DNA of 64,000 nt. Origin: Lottia gigantea (taxonomy: Eukaryota > Mollusca > Gastropoda > Lottiidae). Under the pieces are notes generated by a model. That model saw nothing but the letters and a program-made list of their open reading frames with translations, was not told the origin of the DNA and did no database searches. The first letter of the stretch is position 1, and each line of letters begins with the position of its first letter. Shown in pieces: positions 11,830 through 24,944 of the stretch. The stretch spans positions 557,097 through 621,096 of the forward strand of contig NW_008710601.1 in the NCBI RefSeq assembly GCF_000327385.1, read 5' to 3'. Position numbers and translations under genes: made by a program.

Positions 11830-12172
11830 AGGAACACCTTCACTATCTGTTCGACCAATCATACCTTAGTTTCAGAAACAGGAATTTTTTAAGCTTACAT
11901 AATCAGTAATAGTGTTCACAGCTCATCGTCGAAATTTGGGCCTTCAAATCCATGTGTATCCATAATTATTCACCTTTGAAAGTTAAAAATTCGAATTTTA
12001 GTGAAACTATGCGATATATAGAAAACACATTTAATAGGAATAGATAGTGGAATTTCTAATTTGGGGTATATTTGAAGGGATTATGTGATTTCCGTGCATT
12101 TTAGCACTTCTTAAGACTATTAAAACACTATAAAGACCCAAATCAATCCCCGAAAATGCCGACTGTTCCCCT
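11830..12172 (-). mobile_element. TTAA-flanked MITE, family B, copy 2 (inverted)
   Basis: Opposite orientation to the copy at 11215. Begins AGGAACACC after TTAA (11826-11829) and ends GTTCCCCT before TTCA. It contains CTTAGTTTCAGAAACAGGAA, GTGTTCACAGCTCAT and ACCCAAATCAATCCCC. With the first copy it forms a large imperfect inverted repeat 130 bp before the first ASPP-like exon. Confidence 0.85.
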
Positions 12173-12303
12173 TTCATTGAAACCATGGTAATGTTATAAG
12201 TTAATCAGACATGTTTTTCCAGAAAGATCTTCACTTGTGCAGCTTACAGCATATAAGTTCCATATTTTACTCATGCTTATCAAATATTTCTTGTATATTT
12301 TAG

Positions 12304-12451
12304 GTAATCATTAAAGTATATATTGAAGATGTAGGACAGCATTATGTAGAAGTACCCATAACACCTAATACTTCCTGTCAAGATGTTGTTGATTGTACTA
12401 AAGAACCTGGTAGAGAATCAGGATATATTGTGGTCATTAAACAGGGTACAG
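12304..12451 (+). CDS. ASPP-like N-terminal ubiquitin-like domain, first half (exon)
   Basis: Internal exon of 148 bases after TATATTTTAG and before GTTAGT; it enters in phase 0 and leaves in phase 1. It reads VIIKVYIEDVGQHYVEVPIT, then PNTSCQDVVDCTKEPG, ending near YIVVIKQGT. Vertebrate ASPP1/ASPP2 begin with a ubiquitin-like/RA-like fold carrying a TVYLSNNEQ..EVP.TPETxCRDVV..CKEPG pattern, and the match across EVPITP, DVV and KEPG is close. Known ASPP proteins bind p53, PP1 and polarity proteins such as PAR3, and their N-terminus is reported to bind Ras. The initiating Met must lie on an upstream exon. N-terminal RASSF proteins have a related fold but lack the KEPG segment. Confidence 0.75.
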
Positions 12452-12470
12452 GTTAGTTGATTTTGTCTTA

Positions 12471-12497
12471 TGGCTTCATTAGCCCAATTAGGTGCAT
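12471..12497 (+). mobile_element. SINE 3' fragment just inside the intron
   Basis: CTTCATTAGCCCAATTAGGTG matches the 3' block CTTCATTAGCCCACATGGTG of the SINE copies at 16.2 and 29.5 kb. It lies only about 20 bases past the exon donor. It is short, so chance is possible. Confidence 0.4.
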
Positions 12498-12499
12498 GT

Positions 12500-13420
12500 A
12501 TGAGGAGGGGGGGACTCGAAAGTGTATCTTTTCAGATCAAGTGACGCTGATATAGTTGAAACACCCATGCCTCCCTCCAGAGAAAGTGCCTCTGGTTCTA
12601 ATTTCAAAATCTTGAATCATTCAATGGTCAGTTGATCTGAAAAGAAACAATGCCATTAGTATCAGGAATTGTTGAATTTAATTTATACCAAGTTTCATTC
12701 CTGTGGTATAACTACTTATGAGTTAATCACTGCACCCCCTTAATACAATTCCATTGCTCAAATTGGCCAATGGTGGTTTATTTGGATTTTGTTCAATAAC
12801 AATTTGACACGCAACATTTTGAAACTGTAGCAGCTAAATTCTTATCTATAACAATATATTTCTGTGAATACAATAAAATTAAATATTCACTGTGAATATG
12901 TGAAATATCTATAAAAATTATAAGACCAAATATTCAAATTTAAACAATTTAATACAACTTTACAGAAAATTTGTGTGGTTATTTTCTGCATACTATTAAT
13001 AAAACAACATCCGGGTCATTCTTCGAGAAACCCGCCAAGGCTGTTAAACACATAATTTTGCAGTTTTTAAACTACCCCCCACCTCCCCTTGCCTCCCTCC
13101 TCTTTTTTACTTATTATAATTTTGATTCAATTTGTTTCTATAAATGCTTTAGTGAATTTGAATCCTGTTGGGCGTATTTTATCATTATTGTGTTTAGTCC
13201 AATAGGAATATGAGCATTATTAGATATTTGAGTTGTTTTATGTAGTGTAAGTTTTACACCAATATTTTATGTTTCTCATATTCTTGTGGTCATGCAAAAT
13301 AAATGACATTTCACACCATCAAATTGTTCTGATATGTTTGACGGATGTGGGGAGTTGGGTGGAGGACACAAACAACTTTACAGAAAATTTTGTAAAATGA
13401 AGATGTTTTATATATTTCAG
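12500..13420. other. Rest of the first visible intron (intron spans 12452-13420)
   Basis: This 969-base intron separates the two halves of the ubiquitin-like domain. No other feature is supported. The 80-codon frame at 12971 has no recognisable similarity. Confidence 0.6.
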
Positions 13421-13552
13421 AACATATTTTATCATATAATGATAATATTTATAGTTTATTACAATTACAAGGTAAAGAAAAAGAAAATTTAGTATTTGTA
13501 CTACATTATGGTAGTGTTATATATCAAGATGATATGGCAGATTTACCATCAA
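13421..13552 (+). CDS. ASPP-like N-terminal ubiquitin-like domain, second half (exon)
   Basis: Exon of 132 bases after TATATTTCAG and before GTAAGT. It enters in phase 1, matching the exit of the 12304 exon, and leaves in phase 1. It reads EHILSYNDNIYSLLQLQG, then KEKENLVFVLHYG and an acidic tail with DDMADLPS. In ASPP2 the equivalent segment is ERP..DNERMFDVLQRFG.QRNEVRFFLRHE; position, helix-strand layout and length agree. Together the two exons give about 93 residues, the expected size of the domain. The donor is consensus-like. Identity is weaker than in the first half but adjacency and phase support it. Confidence 0.72.
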
Positions 13553-16205
13553 GTAAGTTTGAAGTACTGATAATTATTTTATTATATATTGAATATATTA
13601 CTGTAACTTTATGATAAGTAAATATAAGAAGTCAAGTTTTTTTAAAATTTCTATGTGTTATCTAGAAAATGCATGTGGCGAGAGCCTTTATCCGGTCTAA
13701 AGAGAGGGGAGAGGGAGGCTATTGATGACATAATACAGACATTTATGCGAGTGAGAAATTTATTTTAGAAAACTTTAATGATAATCATCTATATAAAATT
13801 ATCAACCATGAATGGTTGTCATGAACGGCTTACAGCGAATGACATCATAATTCTTGAGCAAAGGGTTGTTCTGAAGATTAAGAAAGCCAAATGATTTTTA
13901 TTTTAGGGTCCTAAAAAAAAAGTTTTGGGCCCTATATTTGTAAATCGTCGCACAACAAAACCATATGATACTTCAAAAGGTTAAAATCTGTGAATTAAAA
14001 TTCATGAAATTCCTAATGTAACCGAAATTTCACTATGTAACCGTTAGTGGTAACAATGTATATAATATAAACAAGGTTAGGTTAAAGAGTTCTTTATAGA
14101 ATGAATAATGACCCATTGTTTTCTTTTATTTATATTGGACTTAAAAATAATTACTTAGTTTGTTTTCACTCAACTCAACATATACTATCTTTATTTCTGA
14201 AGATCTATCTGTTTATAGTCTATCTTTATCTAGATGTTTAATGACTGCGAGGTGTTGGTTCTGGGTGGTTAATGTCTTATGAACTGCGCTCTTTCTTTTG
14301 TCACATTCTTTGAAATTTAATGATCATTACATTAGATCATTCTTTTCTGCTTCCAATGAAGCTATCAAAGATGGAAATGCCTTACAGTTTGCAATGGGGA
14401 AAATCTTCCTTTAAAATAACATTTATATTGCTGACTGACTGTGCATTTTTGGTGGATAACTTCTCTCATCCTTGATCTGACAACATCCTTCAAGAATATG
14501 GTAACAACTTTGTGACTTAATCATCACTTAATTGTCACTAAAATTATTTTGGATAGTGTTTGTTAGATTTAACTCCCTTTATGTAGGTAAATATATTATA
14601 AAATAAATAAGTATATCACACAAGACGGTCAGTTGTGATAAAGGTGTGGAGATTTTCACCTTCAACAGACCTGAAATGAAGATCAATCAATATAGCAGGT
14701 TTCTCACGTTAATACATGTGTATATATGATTGATATCTACTTGTAAATATGATACGTATGATACATGATACATCTGATACATGATATTGGCTTGTGATAT
14801 TATAATAAATGTTTGATTTATGATGGAAAGCAAGATGTATCTATTTCCATAAGATTTTCCATTTTCCTGAAAGTTTGATTGGTAAAAAAAAACAATATGA
14901 ACTGAAAGTAGACTTGAAGGACTTTTAGAAGTTGGGAGTCACAAACACCAGCACGGAGGTTATGTGCTTAAAATTATTATATATATTTACAACAATGTGT
15001 GGTCCATTTCCGGAAGATATTTTACATATTGCTATACTTTCAAATACCCAAAGTATGTAAAAGAGTTTGGCAGAACTGTTTGGCTTCTGTTGGCAGGTAC
15101 ATTAAAAAGTTCTTCAAGATACCATCATTGAAACCATAAACTGAATAAAAAGATGACATAACATCCTATTCAAGCCCAGATGACTTTCTTTCAAAGGTTG
15201 AATTAATTCTGTACTAACCTCCTTGATATAAAAACTTGATTCAAAGTGACAGATGTAACATATAACTGGATTTGATTTTAAAACCACAAATATTTCTGGT
15301 TTGGTAACCTTGACGTCTGCTACATTAAGATTTTGTTTTTATGAATCAACAATACTGGTATCTCCCATCTTCTACTTTTAACTTTCTCAAAACAGGAGAG
15401 TTGTGGTGATTCAGCAAGTTAGACATAATGAAATCAGAGATTTGCTCCTGTTATAGATTGAGATAATACCTTCAACTTTTTCCCCTCTTGAAGAAGCATC
15501 TTGGAGGTTGGAAAATATTTTTCATGTTAGCCCTTGAAACACTGTGTATATTAAAATAAAACATCATATACCTTGAATTCCAAGTAATATAACAAAGTGT
15601 ATGATGTTAACATTGTGCGGATGCAAGATCAGTATCTTTCAAAAATACTTTGATGGAACTGGAGATGTGACATAAATGGTGTAGGGAGAAAATGATGGTA
15701 TGACTGAACTACAAAAATATTCATATTTTCAAATATATCTTGGTTTTGCAGATCCAAGGTATCTAAATAGGTTTAAAACCCCCACATCTACCGAGATGCA
15801 GAATGTCCCCATTTAACAGGGCCTATTTTTTCTGTCTCTACACTAGCTGACATCAGTCCAAATAGCTATTAGAGGCTGATAGGATGTAAAACTCACATTT
15901 CATTACCTAAATTTCTAAACGATGATCAAACTGCCTGACAACATATTCATTGAAGTATGACAGTAGTTTACTCATATCTTAAGGCAATTTCTCACTTTTT
16001 CATTCAGAAACTGAAGGTCAGTTAAATAGATAAACATGTAGTTTTATAAGTTGAAACTTTGTGTATCATTGGTTGACCGTTGACTGTATTAGTAAGATAC
16101 TATTATCTGATGTATCATGGTTTTCGAAACAAACTTGTAATTTTGGTAAGTTTATACTTCTTAAGGATAATTCAAATTTGTTATTCTTTTGTACTAAGAA
16201 TGATG
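13553..16205. other. Large intron, left part
   Basis: The intron between the exons at 13421 and 26913 is 13.4 kb. In this part I see no exon. A small GATACATGATACAT run sits near 14741-14787. Confidence 0.55.
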
Positions 16206-16460
16206 CAGGTAAGAGGGACTGACATGGAAAAAGAGTCTAGTCGTTCGGATGGGACAATATACCAGGGCCCTGTGTGCTACAGACTGTGCACTTTAAAGAT
16301 CCCTCGATATTTGGAAATCAAAATAGATCAGGTTAATGCCGCTGTCCTGGCAAAATTTCCTTCATTGCACCTGCATGGTGTTGCCTGTCTTCATTAGCCC
16401 ACATGGTGCAGAAAAGTAGAACGTAAAACTCCATTCATTTCATTTTATTTCATTGTACTT
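16206..16460 (+). mobile_element. tRNA-derived SINE, copy lacking the head
   Basis: Contains the family body in order: GGGACTGACATGGAAAAAG, CCAGGGCCCTGTGTGCTAC, AAAGATCCCTCG, TTGGAAATC, TAATGCCGCTGTCCTGGC, CTTCATTAGCCCACATGGTG and CAGAAAAGTAGAACGTAAAA, ending in an ATTTC-rich tail (to about 16460). The A and B box region is not recognisable upstream. A 105-codon frame across it is accidental. Confidence 0.85.
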
Positions 16461-19400
16461 CGAGTGGTTCAACGTTTCTAGATGTGTGGTGTAGTTTCAC
16501 AACTAAACGTTTCTGTTTGTTTACTTCTCTCCTTTGAATTGTGCAATGAGGGACATTTTGTGAGGACTGGAGCAATAACCTACAGTGTCCAACTGTCGAG
16601 GTATCAAAAGGTACTATCTGTAGAAATATCTATTGGATAGAATCTCAATCTCAGAGAGTAGAAGGCACTATCCCACTGAGCAATCCTGTCTCTCAAATTC
16701 AGTATTACAATATTTTTATTTTGGTTTATTTTTAAGTAAAAGGAGTCAAAAACTATTTAAGTTTGAATTGAAATTTGAGAAAAGATATTTAGTGACACTG
16801 ATCTTTTAATGTTCATGACAATTATCTTGACTACAGGCAGATCTCATTGGCATCTGATGATAAAACTCAGATAACAATTTGTTAATTTTCTTAATCGTGT
16901 TAATCCTTTCCATAGAGTGTTTGACCTTTGCCCTTTCAATGATAATACACTCAGCATTTCCATAGATATAGTATCTAATGTGGTTGTCTTAGTGGCTCCA
17001 TACTTTTTACAAGGACTATTGGCTTTGATATATGTTTCCATTGAAATAATCCATCATGACCATCGGACTCATTTCATTTCTACCTCTTTGAGGCTTGTAA
17101 ACTTGTTATGGTCATGGTACTTTTTCTGTCAGTTTACTCTTGGTGATCATTCATTCTGCAAGCTACATTGACCCTTTTCTCAGACACAACCTAATTTTCC
17201 ACATGTGTTATCCATGCCTTGATGTAGATTTTATATAACAGTCAGTCTTGAATATGTAAAAACAATATGAAGGATACTAACATTACAAACATTATTTGGG
17301 TACAAACTACCAGAAAATTCCAAGTATGAAGTTTATAACCAATCATGCTTTATCTGGAACATCTATAATATGATAAATAATTTGTCTAGGGGTTAAATAG
17401 TAATCTAATCATCTAAACACTTCATATAGCCCTAAACACTTGACAATATACCAACCATATCAATATTGTCTTTCTTCTACATTACTCTTGATGGTCATTC
17501 TGTTTGACCCCTGGTCAGTTTATGAGAATAATATTTATTAAGAGCATATTAAATAGCTGGTATTAAGGGATATAGGTCTCTAAATAATCTGATAGAACTT
17601 AGGTGAACTCCATCCCATATCACTTTAAAGTATAACTGTGTAGATATGAGGTTCATCTAAATTTAAATAAAAAATTTGAATTAAACGTGAATATGTGTGT
17701 CCATTCAACCTTTGATTTGGTCTCTAATGGAAAATCATATAAAAAAATTCAGATCTATTTCAACTGTAAAAAAGGATACTTATGGTTCACAAGGATCCTT
17801 TGTTCAAGCTGGTCCTTTGCCAAACCTCTTCTCACTGATCTTAATTGGATTTTCTGTATTCATTTACAACTGAAATATAGAGGAAAGATGACTTTTTCAA
17901 GGTCACCAGATTTTCACACTCTGACAGAGAAAATAACCCACAACCACCATTTGTTCGGTATATCCAAGCAAATTATAACATGTCAAGATTCTAAGGCTCT
18001 AACTGACTGTGCTTGAGCTCAACCTGTATTGGCTACCAGCTATTCATCCTATTACAGATATATTACTGGTATACTTAGTTCTATTGATGAAAAAGAAAAA
18101 TTAAATGACCATATCCCTTGGAGCTATTTTGTACCTGGTCAATGTATGGGAAAGACTGTTAAGTGGCTAATATTTTGTACAGTTGGAATGATTAATATTT
18201 GTAGAAGAAGTACCACACAGGATGTTAAGAAATAAACAGAATAGATGTGTCTGCTTCATATCATTTCCTGTCAAAAATTTATTAAAATCATCTCAATTGA
18301 TAGATATAATACACACTGTGTTTTGCTTTCCTGCACCTGTTATATCTCTCTCCATTGAAGATTTTCATTTTGGGGGGCTGAAGTGTTTTGAGTCCTGCAT
18401 TTTTCTCAATGCATTATGGAATGTTCTTTTTTTTTCCTAATTCTTAGGTCCTTGATTTTGTTCCAAAGTGAAGGCTTTTTCCCTTTTCATCAAAATGACC
18501 ACAAATTGGTTCCCAAATTCTCTAGATATCTCATACCTATTTTTGAAATCATTTTAGATTCGTATAGATTCACTGGTTTTTTTTTTCAATCTTGGTTCCA
18601 GTCGTTAAAGATGAGGTATATGTCTATTTTCTTTGAATCTAGATTTACAAAACTTACAGAAAATAAAACAGTAATACAAATAATTTCAACAAAAAACAAC
18701 GAAAGTCATTCTTTTTTTAAAGTTTCAACTGACCATTCCAAAAAAGCCCAAAACAAAACCAAAGGTTTTAGAGCTCCAGCAAGATATAACTTGTAGATAC
18801 ATCATTGATCCCTGATTGATCTTCAGATCAAAGATAAAAGCAAACTCATCCTATTCATTATCTCAGCAGGCAACAATTTCAATTCATCTATTTTGATTTA
18901 TTGTATGAGGTCAGTTATTAATACCTTAATAATGAAAAGATGAACTGGATGTGCATGGTGGAGCTATATTATATATTTGTATAGAATAACAATATTGTTA
19001 GTAAGTTGATGAAATGATAGGGGGTCTAAGAGGTATCTTTGATCAACCCCTATATCAGTGATTGATAACAATATACTAGACTGATAGATAGAGGTAATGA
19101 TAGGTGTTCAGACATTACAATACTATCTAGATCAATTTAATAGAATGGGATACAATGAGTCAAATTGCATTTTTGTGCTTTGATATATTTAGGGGGTTCA
19201 AGGAGGATGTTAAAACCTCGGTATGTGTATCAAAAACACTTTAAAACCCTATATTACACCAGGCTGCTGTAAAGCATCCCAATATCAGTCCTGACCAGGT
19301 CATGATGAAATGTTACAGTTAATTCAATTGGTCTAAGAATGGTTCCACAATTTTAGTGAAAATGGAAATCCACTCTTATCTGTGGAACTCTCCTTGAAGA

Positions 19401-20355
19401 AGTCAAATTCAGTCCTTGCTGTCACCCTTTTTCTTTTCTGATTTCCAATGTATCATCTGCCTGTGTGGTTCTTATATCATTCCAAAAAAAACTTATCCAT
19501 TTGGACCAGATTATGATAAATAAAATATTTACATCAGTGATTTTAAATTTTAGTCATGTATTTTTTGGTATGACAGAAACCATAAATGACAAGCAAGAAT
19601 TAAGAAAGAAAGCAGAAAAAAGTAGTGTCCCTGCTGCTCAAACGAAAAACTCTTTCAAATTACCTTGAGTATATTTATATAAAGAAAACTATTTTTTGTA
19701 GGTCTTATGTGCAACCATATATCAATTATCATTAGTAAGATATATCTTATTTTATATCTAGTCTTTAAAGTCTGTACGGTCTGCAGTGTTCTGATTCAAA
19801 ACTTACCATTTACTCGGACAATTTCTAAATAGTTTTATAATGAGTTTAGTGTGGGTGTTTTGAATCAGTATTGTGGGTAGAGAATTTAAATGTAATTGTT
19901 GAAGCATGTCTTGATTATCCACCCCCAACCTACCAGGTGGTCAATTGGTCAGTCTGTGATCTATGGTGGTCTGAATTTCAATAGCAATTCAATGGTCAGT
20001 TGTGTTTGGGACTCCAGTTTAAGGGGATTTTAATCACACCAATGGTCAATGGGGTATAGTGGACCAGTTTCAATAGGGATGCAATCATTCAGTCAGTGAT
20101 TGGAATACCATTACAACCACATTGTTAATGATTTTAACAGTCGTTAGATCATTTCAAAATCTTACTTTTGGTTTGGAAGTTTTCAACCTTCATATTTAGT
20201 GATTGGAATTGAAATAGCTGTATTCACCAAGACTCCAGTGCTTATTTTAGCTGTATTTAAATAGTAAAATTGGATAAGATTATGAAATATAATGATTGAC
20301 TTGGATTTAGCTGATATTTGAAGAGATCTTCAAGTGAAATTAAAGTTTGGTGACA
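16461..20355. other. Intronic stretch, no exon supported
   Basis: Several frames of 60-126 codons occur on the plus strand between 16.9 and 19.7 kb and one on the minus strand at 16844-17041. None shows a recognisable family, and none is bounded by a consistent pair of splice sites. I treat them as chance. Confidence 0.45.
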
Positions 20356-20365
20356 ATGGCTCTAA
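20356..20365 (+). promoter_or_regulatory. Possible alternative translation start exon (weak)
   Basis: ATGGCTCTAA stands directly before a near-ideal donor GTAAGTA and has A at -3 and G at +4. It ends in phase 1, which is what the exon at 26913 needs, so splicing would give MALS followed by RRAQLRKG. That product would lack the ubiquitin-like domain. N-terminally truncated isoforms are known for vertebrate ASPP2. No promoter motif was seen, and a phase match has a one-in-three chance. Confidence 0.15.
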
Positions 20366-20701
20366 GTAAGTACTTGACACCATATGTGTTCAGTTTTAGG
20401 ATAATGATGTTCTTTGTTATTTCTTTATCAATTTTCACACATTTCTGATAATTTTATTAGCTTTTCTTTACCAAAATTTACCTGGATATTTTCTTTCAAA
20501 ATGTGATGCTGATTTGAAAAATCTATAACAATCCAAACTCGAAAAGTAAACTCCTTACTTCATGCCCATAGTTTTTGTTCTTACTAATGTTTTGTAGCAT
20601 CAATAAAAGTCATACTATCTACTGAAACATCTTGCAATGTTTGAACAATCCAAATGCTGTCTGATTTCACAAACCTTTTTTCATGTTTCTAAGGATCTTA
20701 A

Positions 20702-21040
20702 AGGCTATGGTTAGCCATTTTCAGAGTTGATTAAGGTCTTGAATATATAGCAATAGTCTTTAGAACTACTAGAAGTGTGCAAAAATTGTATAATCCCTAA
20801 TCAAACTATACATTTCACTTATTATTTCTATATTTTTTAAATATTTGGAAAAAGAAAAAGAGTATCAAGAAAATGAGTTGTCATTTTAACTTTCAAACAT
20901 GGATAATTCTGGACACACAAGGATTTGAAGGTTTAAATTTCGATGCTGAGCTGTGATCACTATTACTGATTGGCATAGCTAAAATATTCCCGTTTCTGAG
21001 ACTAAGGTATGATTGGTCAAAAGATAGCAAGCATGTCCCT
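20702..21040 (+). mobile_element. TTAA-flanked MITE, family B, copy 3
   Basis: TTAA at 20698-20701, then AGGCTATGGTTAGCCATTTT. Internal landmarks GATAATTCTGGACACACAAG, ATCACTATTACTGATTGG and GTTTCTGAGACTAAGG match the other copies. Ends GCATGTCCCT, the inverse of an AGGGACATGC end. The right TTAA is worn. Confidence 0.8.
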
Positions 21041-21424
21041 TGGAGCTTACAAATTTCATCTCCAAGTTATACACTGTACCAAAACTGTGAGAAATGTACT
21101 GAAATCTGAAAGGTAATTTTAATACCCTGTCTTATAGTGTTTTTGTAGTGTGTTTGTGTGATTAAGATTTGTATGATAGGTATTTTGACACCTTCAAGTG
21201 TGAAAGGTCAACTGTAATTATCATAGGTACATTGTCCTCAATACAAGTCAAATTTATTAGTGCTACTTTCTATGAGTTTGTAGCCTGAGAGACTATTTGT
21301 TTTCATAGTTCGTAGTTTATAATCTATTGGTGAATATTGAAGTTCCCATCATCACCTCTAATTCTAATGGGTGTAATTTGAGGTTCCCATGAGGTTTGAA
21401 TCTTGGATCGTGGACTTCTAAGAG
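21041..21424. other. Intronic stretch, nothing recognised
   Basis: No feature supported. Confidence 0.45.
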
Positions 21425-21600
21425 AGGAGCTTGCCTTCTAACATAGGGTCATGGGTAAGATTATTTTATAGATCCAGTCAGTTTGAAGAAACAACTGGGG
21501 GCTGTGTACCACAGGCTACTGACAGTAAAAGATCCCTGGACAATCTAAATCTGCTAATATGGCATTCTTATATTGCCTTTATGCCTCATCAGCAACGAAA
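21425..21600 (+). mobile_element. Diverged SINE copy
   Basis: GAGCTTGCCTTCTAAC and AGGGTCATGGGT resemble the region between the A and B boxes of the 29.5-kb copy. GGGGCTGTGTACCACAGGCT, AAAGATCCCTGGACA and CTGCTAATAT follow the order of the SINE body. Divergence is high and the 3' tail is missing. Confidence 0.5.
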
Positions 21601-23299
21601 AATTGGATCTAGATTTCCATTTCAACTCATGACTGCAATAACTGACTTTAATTCATGTACTAGATCAATCCACTTTGATAGGCTGTTAGATACAAGGTAG
21701 CAATCATATTTGTCTGGAAAGTTTCAACCGATGGTTTTACATGAGAAGCTCTATTAAATTGTGTCTGCAAAATACAAAACCTAGCGATTTTATATGGAGT
21801 TCAGCTATTGTCTTTCCAAATGTTGTCAGATCAAAACAATATGTGACATTAATAGAAATATGGCAAGATGACCAGATTCAATTGACATTCTTAATCTGAT
21901 ATCAAACCATGTTGACCATAACTGGCCAAAACTGACCACTAGCAGTGTCCACAATTATGATCAATAAATTATCTTCTCTAAATATTACCATTTTCAATGT
22001 CCATTGTCTACTTCAGATGACCAGTAGTCAATTTGTCAATAAAATTTGGCTGAAGACAAAAGGGAAACTGATCTGGTTTGAAGCCCCCTCTGTTTAATCT
22101 GATGTTGAAACTAAGTCAAGGATTAGGGTGACATCTAGTGTCAGATGTGACTGTGAATTTTGATTTTTAATGGACTGTTGGGTCCATAGATCAACATTAA
22201 ATAACAACGGTGTTAGATTTAATTTTAATCTGATATTTAAACATTGCATTGGTTCATTTGCATAACAGGGTTTTATTTTCTCTTGATTTACAAACAAATT
22301 ACATGGCAGTAAAATAATTGTACTGATTTTAAAAAAAGAGAAAGGACACCACCTTGATGTTGAATTCCCTCAATTTCTAGTATCAGTGTCTCTTATCAAA
22401 ATTGAACTCTGACATGTGGTTCTTCATTTAAAAAATGAGCTGTTGAAAATGAAATGAAAACTTTAATACCATGTTTTATTAAAGTGTAGCAGAGCTGTAT
22501 GTCATATTTTAATTCTGAAAAAGGACACTTAGGTGCTTAGAAATGGGTGCCATTACTTGTACTTGCTTGAGCAGAACATTTCAAGGATGTATCTTTTTTG
22601 TAATGCTACCATTGCTACTGACCTACATTTAAAATACATGTTTAAAATCTATAGAGGTTTTGTCCACTAAAGGTATATTGACCATTGATTGAGTAAGCAT
22701 AGTAGAGACAAATACCGGACAGTGGACAGACCGACTGACCAACTTACTAGTCAATATTAACATTCTTGAAACAATGATCACCACAATATTGTCCTCTTGT
22801 ATAAGATATTTGTAGTGGAGATTAAAGGCTCCCTCAAAAATCGATACACTGACCATTGTCCGAGTAAAAAATCAGAATTTCAAATCCTGTGCTTGACCTT
22901 CAAAGCCAGGGTTTTCACTTTATTTGTTCTCAGGCTTTTAAGGATAAATAGACTATTTTAAAACTTTGTTTTCTTGTTGAAATACAGTTGTTAATTTTAA
23001 CAAATCTGAAACAGTTGCTCATTTCTGAGTCTAAAGTAACCATTTTAAGTCGTTTTTTGGGTCAAATTTGTGTCACTTTACAACTTCATCCAAGCAGACT
23101 TCATATTTTCTGTTGCATCTTTTTGGGGGAATATATTAGAAACCAAAATACTGTAGGGATCTTTCAGAAGGGATGCTATGTTTAAAAACTCAGTTGGGGT
23201 TGATGTAGTTTTTCTGCATTCATTTGGCATCTACGCCCATTTAAAAATTCTTGTACATTTCATTTCTATGGTATTATTTAACAATTCATCTTAACCTAA
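21601..23299. other. Intronic stretch, nothing recognised
   Basis: No exon, RNA gene or repeat could be supported. Confidence 0.45.
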
Positions 23300-23575
23300 A
23301 GGGACAGGTAGGCCATTTTTTTTACCAATCACGCTATAGTCTCAGAAACTGGAATTTTTTAGCTAAGCCAATCTGTAATAGTGTTCACAGCTCACTGTTG
23401 ATATTTGAACCTTCAAATCTATGTGTGTCCAGAATTATCCGAGACTGAATGTTCAAATGATGACTAGTATTTGTAAAGGAATTATGTGATGTTCATACAT
23501 TTCTAGTACTTCTGAAGACAATTTACATATATCAAGACTAAAATCAACCACCAACAATGGCGCACTTGTCGCCAT
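23300..23575 (-). mobile_element. TTAA-type MITE, family B, copy 4 (inverted)
   Basis: Starts AGGGACAGGTAGGCCATTTT after CTAA and runs through TAGTCTCAGAAACTGGAATT, GTGTTCACAGCTCACTG, GTGTGTCCAGAATTATCC and TTCTAGTACTTCTGAAGAC. Ends near ATGGCGCACTTGTC. It is shorter than the 345-bp copy because of internal loss. Confidence 0.8.
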
Positions 23576-24270
23576 CAAGAGAAAACGTCACAGGGTAAAA
23601 GCCAATTTGAATATGTCATTTTGAAAGGAGGTGAATGATGTTGAATATATTGATGATTTGATTGCTGACATATATTGTCGAGTGATCAAAAAATATCTCT
23701 GAGGTAATTAGAATAGGGTGGACAGGTCCAGCTAACAACATACAAACACATATACTTGTCAGTGTCACTTAGATATATACAGTCTTATCTAAAACTTCAC
23801 ATACCTCCACCATTTTTTCATTACACTTCAGTACACAGATCTTGGTTCCATCAAACTGAAATTTAATTGGCCCAAAGAATGCTTTCGTCCAATCAATTCA
23901 TTGGATATGAATTCTAGTTTTAACAACCTTCTTGACCATTAGTTGTTTAATTAGAGCTGTTGTATGGTAGAATGTATTGATTTAATTAGCCTGTATTTGG
24001 ACATGTATTTTAAGCTAATTAAACATGTAAAGTGTCCAGTTTGATATTTGACCAGTGGTTGAAAAGATGAATTAAATGTACCTGTTGTACATGGTGTTTA
24101 TTTGACCTATTTGAAGCATTTTGACATTTTGATAATTTTGGTTTCTTTTGTAATATGCTACTTGATTTCCCCCAGCAATGATGCAATGAGACTGAAATGA
24201 AAAAGTGCCTGTGAATCAAAAGAATGGGAGATTACTGAGGTACTGTATAAAGATGTGAGTAACAGATATT
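23576..24270. other. Intronic stretch, nothing recognised
   Basis: No feature supported. Confidence 0.45.
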
Positions 24271-24366
24271 CATATGGTTGAAAATCAAAGCAGAGCATGC
24301 TAATGCTCTTCTCCCGCCAAAATCTCCCTCATTGCATACTGCAAGCTGTTATCCTTCTTCATTAAC
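24271..24366 (+). mobile_element. SINE 3'-half fragment
   Basis: GGTTGAAAATCAAAGCAGAG, CATGCTAATGCT, CCGCCAAAATCTCCCTCATT and CTTCTTCATTAAC follow the 3' half of the SINE body in order. Confidence 0.65.
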
Positions 24367-24944
24367 TCAATCGGATACAAATAATATCTTTCATATAAAC
24401 AGCAAGGGTAAGTTCTGAGATCCAAATGGTGGTAGTTTTGACTTTTGTAAATCTGAAATCTGCAAAATTCCTTTTATTGCTTAATTCATCTCCAACTGGT
24501 GAAAATATTCTATCACTGAAACTTTTCCAAAATTCTACTCCATCAATCTCCATCAATAATACAGATCAATGTCCAAGTAGATTGCCAACAATGTCTTGGT
24601 CTTGGCAAGAAACATCTTGTCATTCTTATTGTCCTTTTAAATCAATTTAACTTTGTTTATCTTAGATTGAAATGGACATTTTGTAAGGCTGAAGAGATTA
24701 ATCTTGGCTTAAGAACTGTGCCTGGTTGGCCAATTTTCCTTCTGACTAGAAGATTTGAGGATTAATCATTCAGTGTGACTTAAACAACTTTGTTCTGTTT
24801 TGTTATTTTTTGTCCACTTTGGGATTAGGCTTACCAATTAGTCCAGATGTCCTTGATGTTATTATTTCCAAATACAGCTTTTGGGACTTTGTATTAAAAA
24901 AAAAATGAATTTCTGAAGAGATGTTAAATTTTAAAAGTGTCTTG
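24367..24944. other. Intronic stretch, nothing recognised
   Basis: Overlapping frames on both strands at 24362-24650 have no recognisable similarity. Confidence 0.45.

Noticed and set aside
16080-16397. 105-codon plus-strand open frame
   Set aside because: Its 3' half overlies the SINE body, and no family similarity is visible.
16844-17041. 65-codon minus-strand frame with CKKYGATKTTTLD-like reading
   Set aside because: No recognisable family and no convincing splice pair; length is within chance for this DNA.
17687-18796. Several consecutive plus-strand frames of 68-126 codons
   Set aside because: They lie in different frames, show no domain signature and have compositions typical of random AT-rich DNA.
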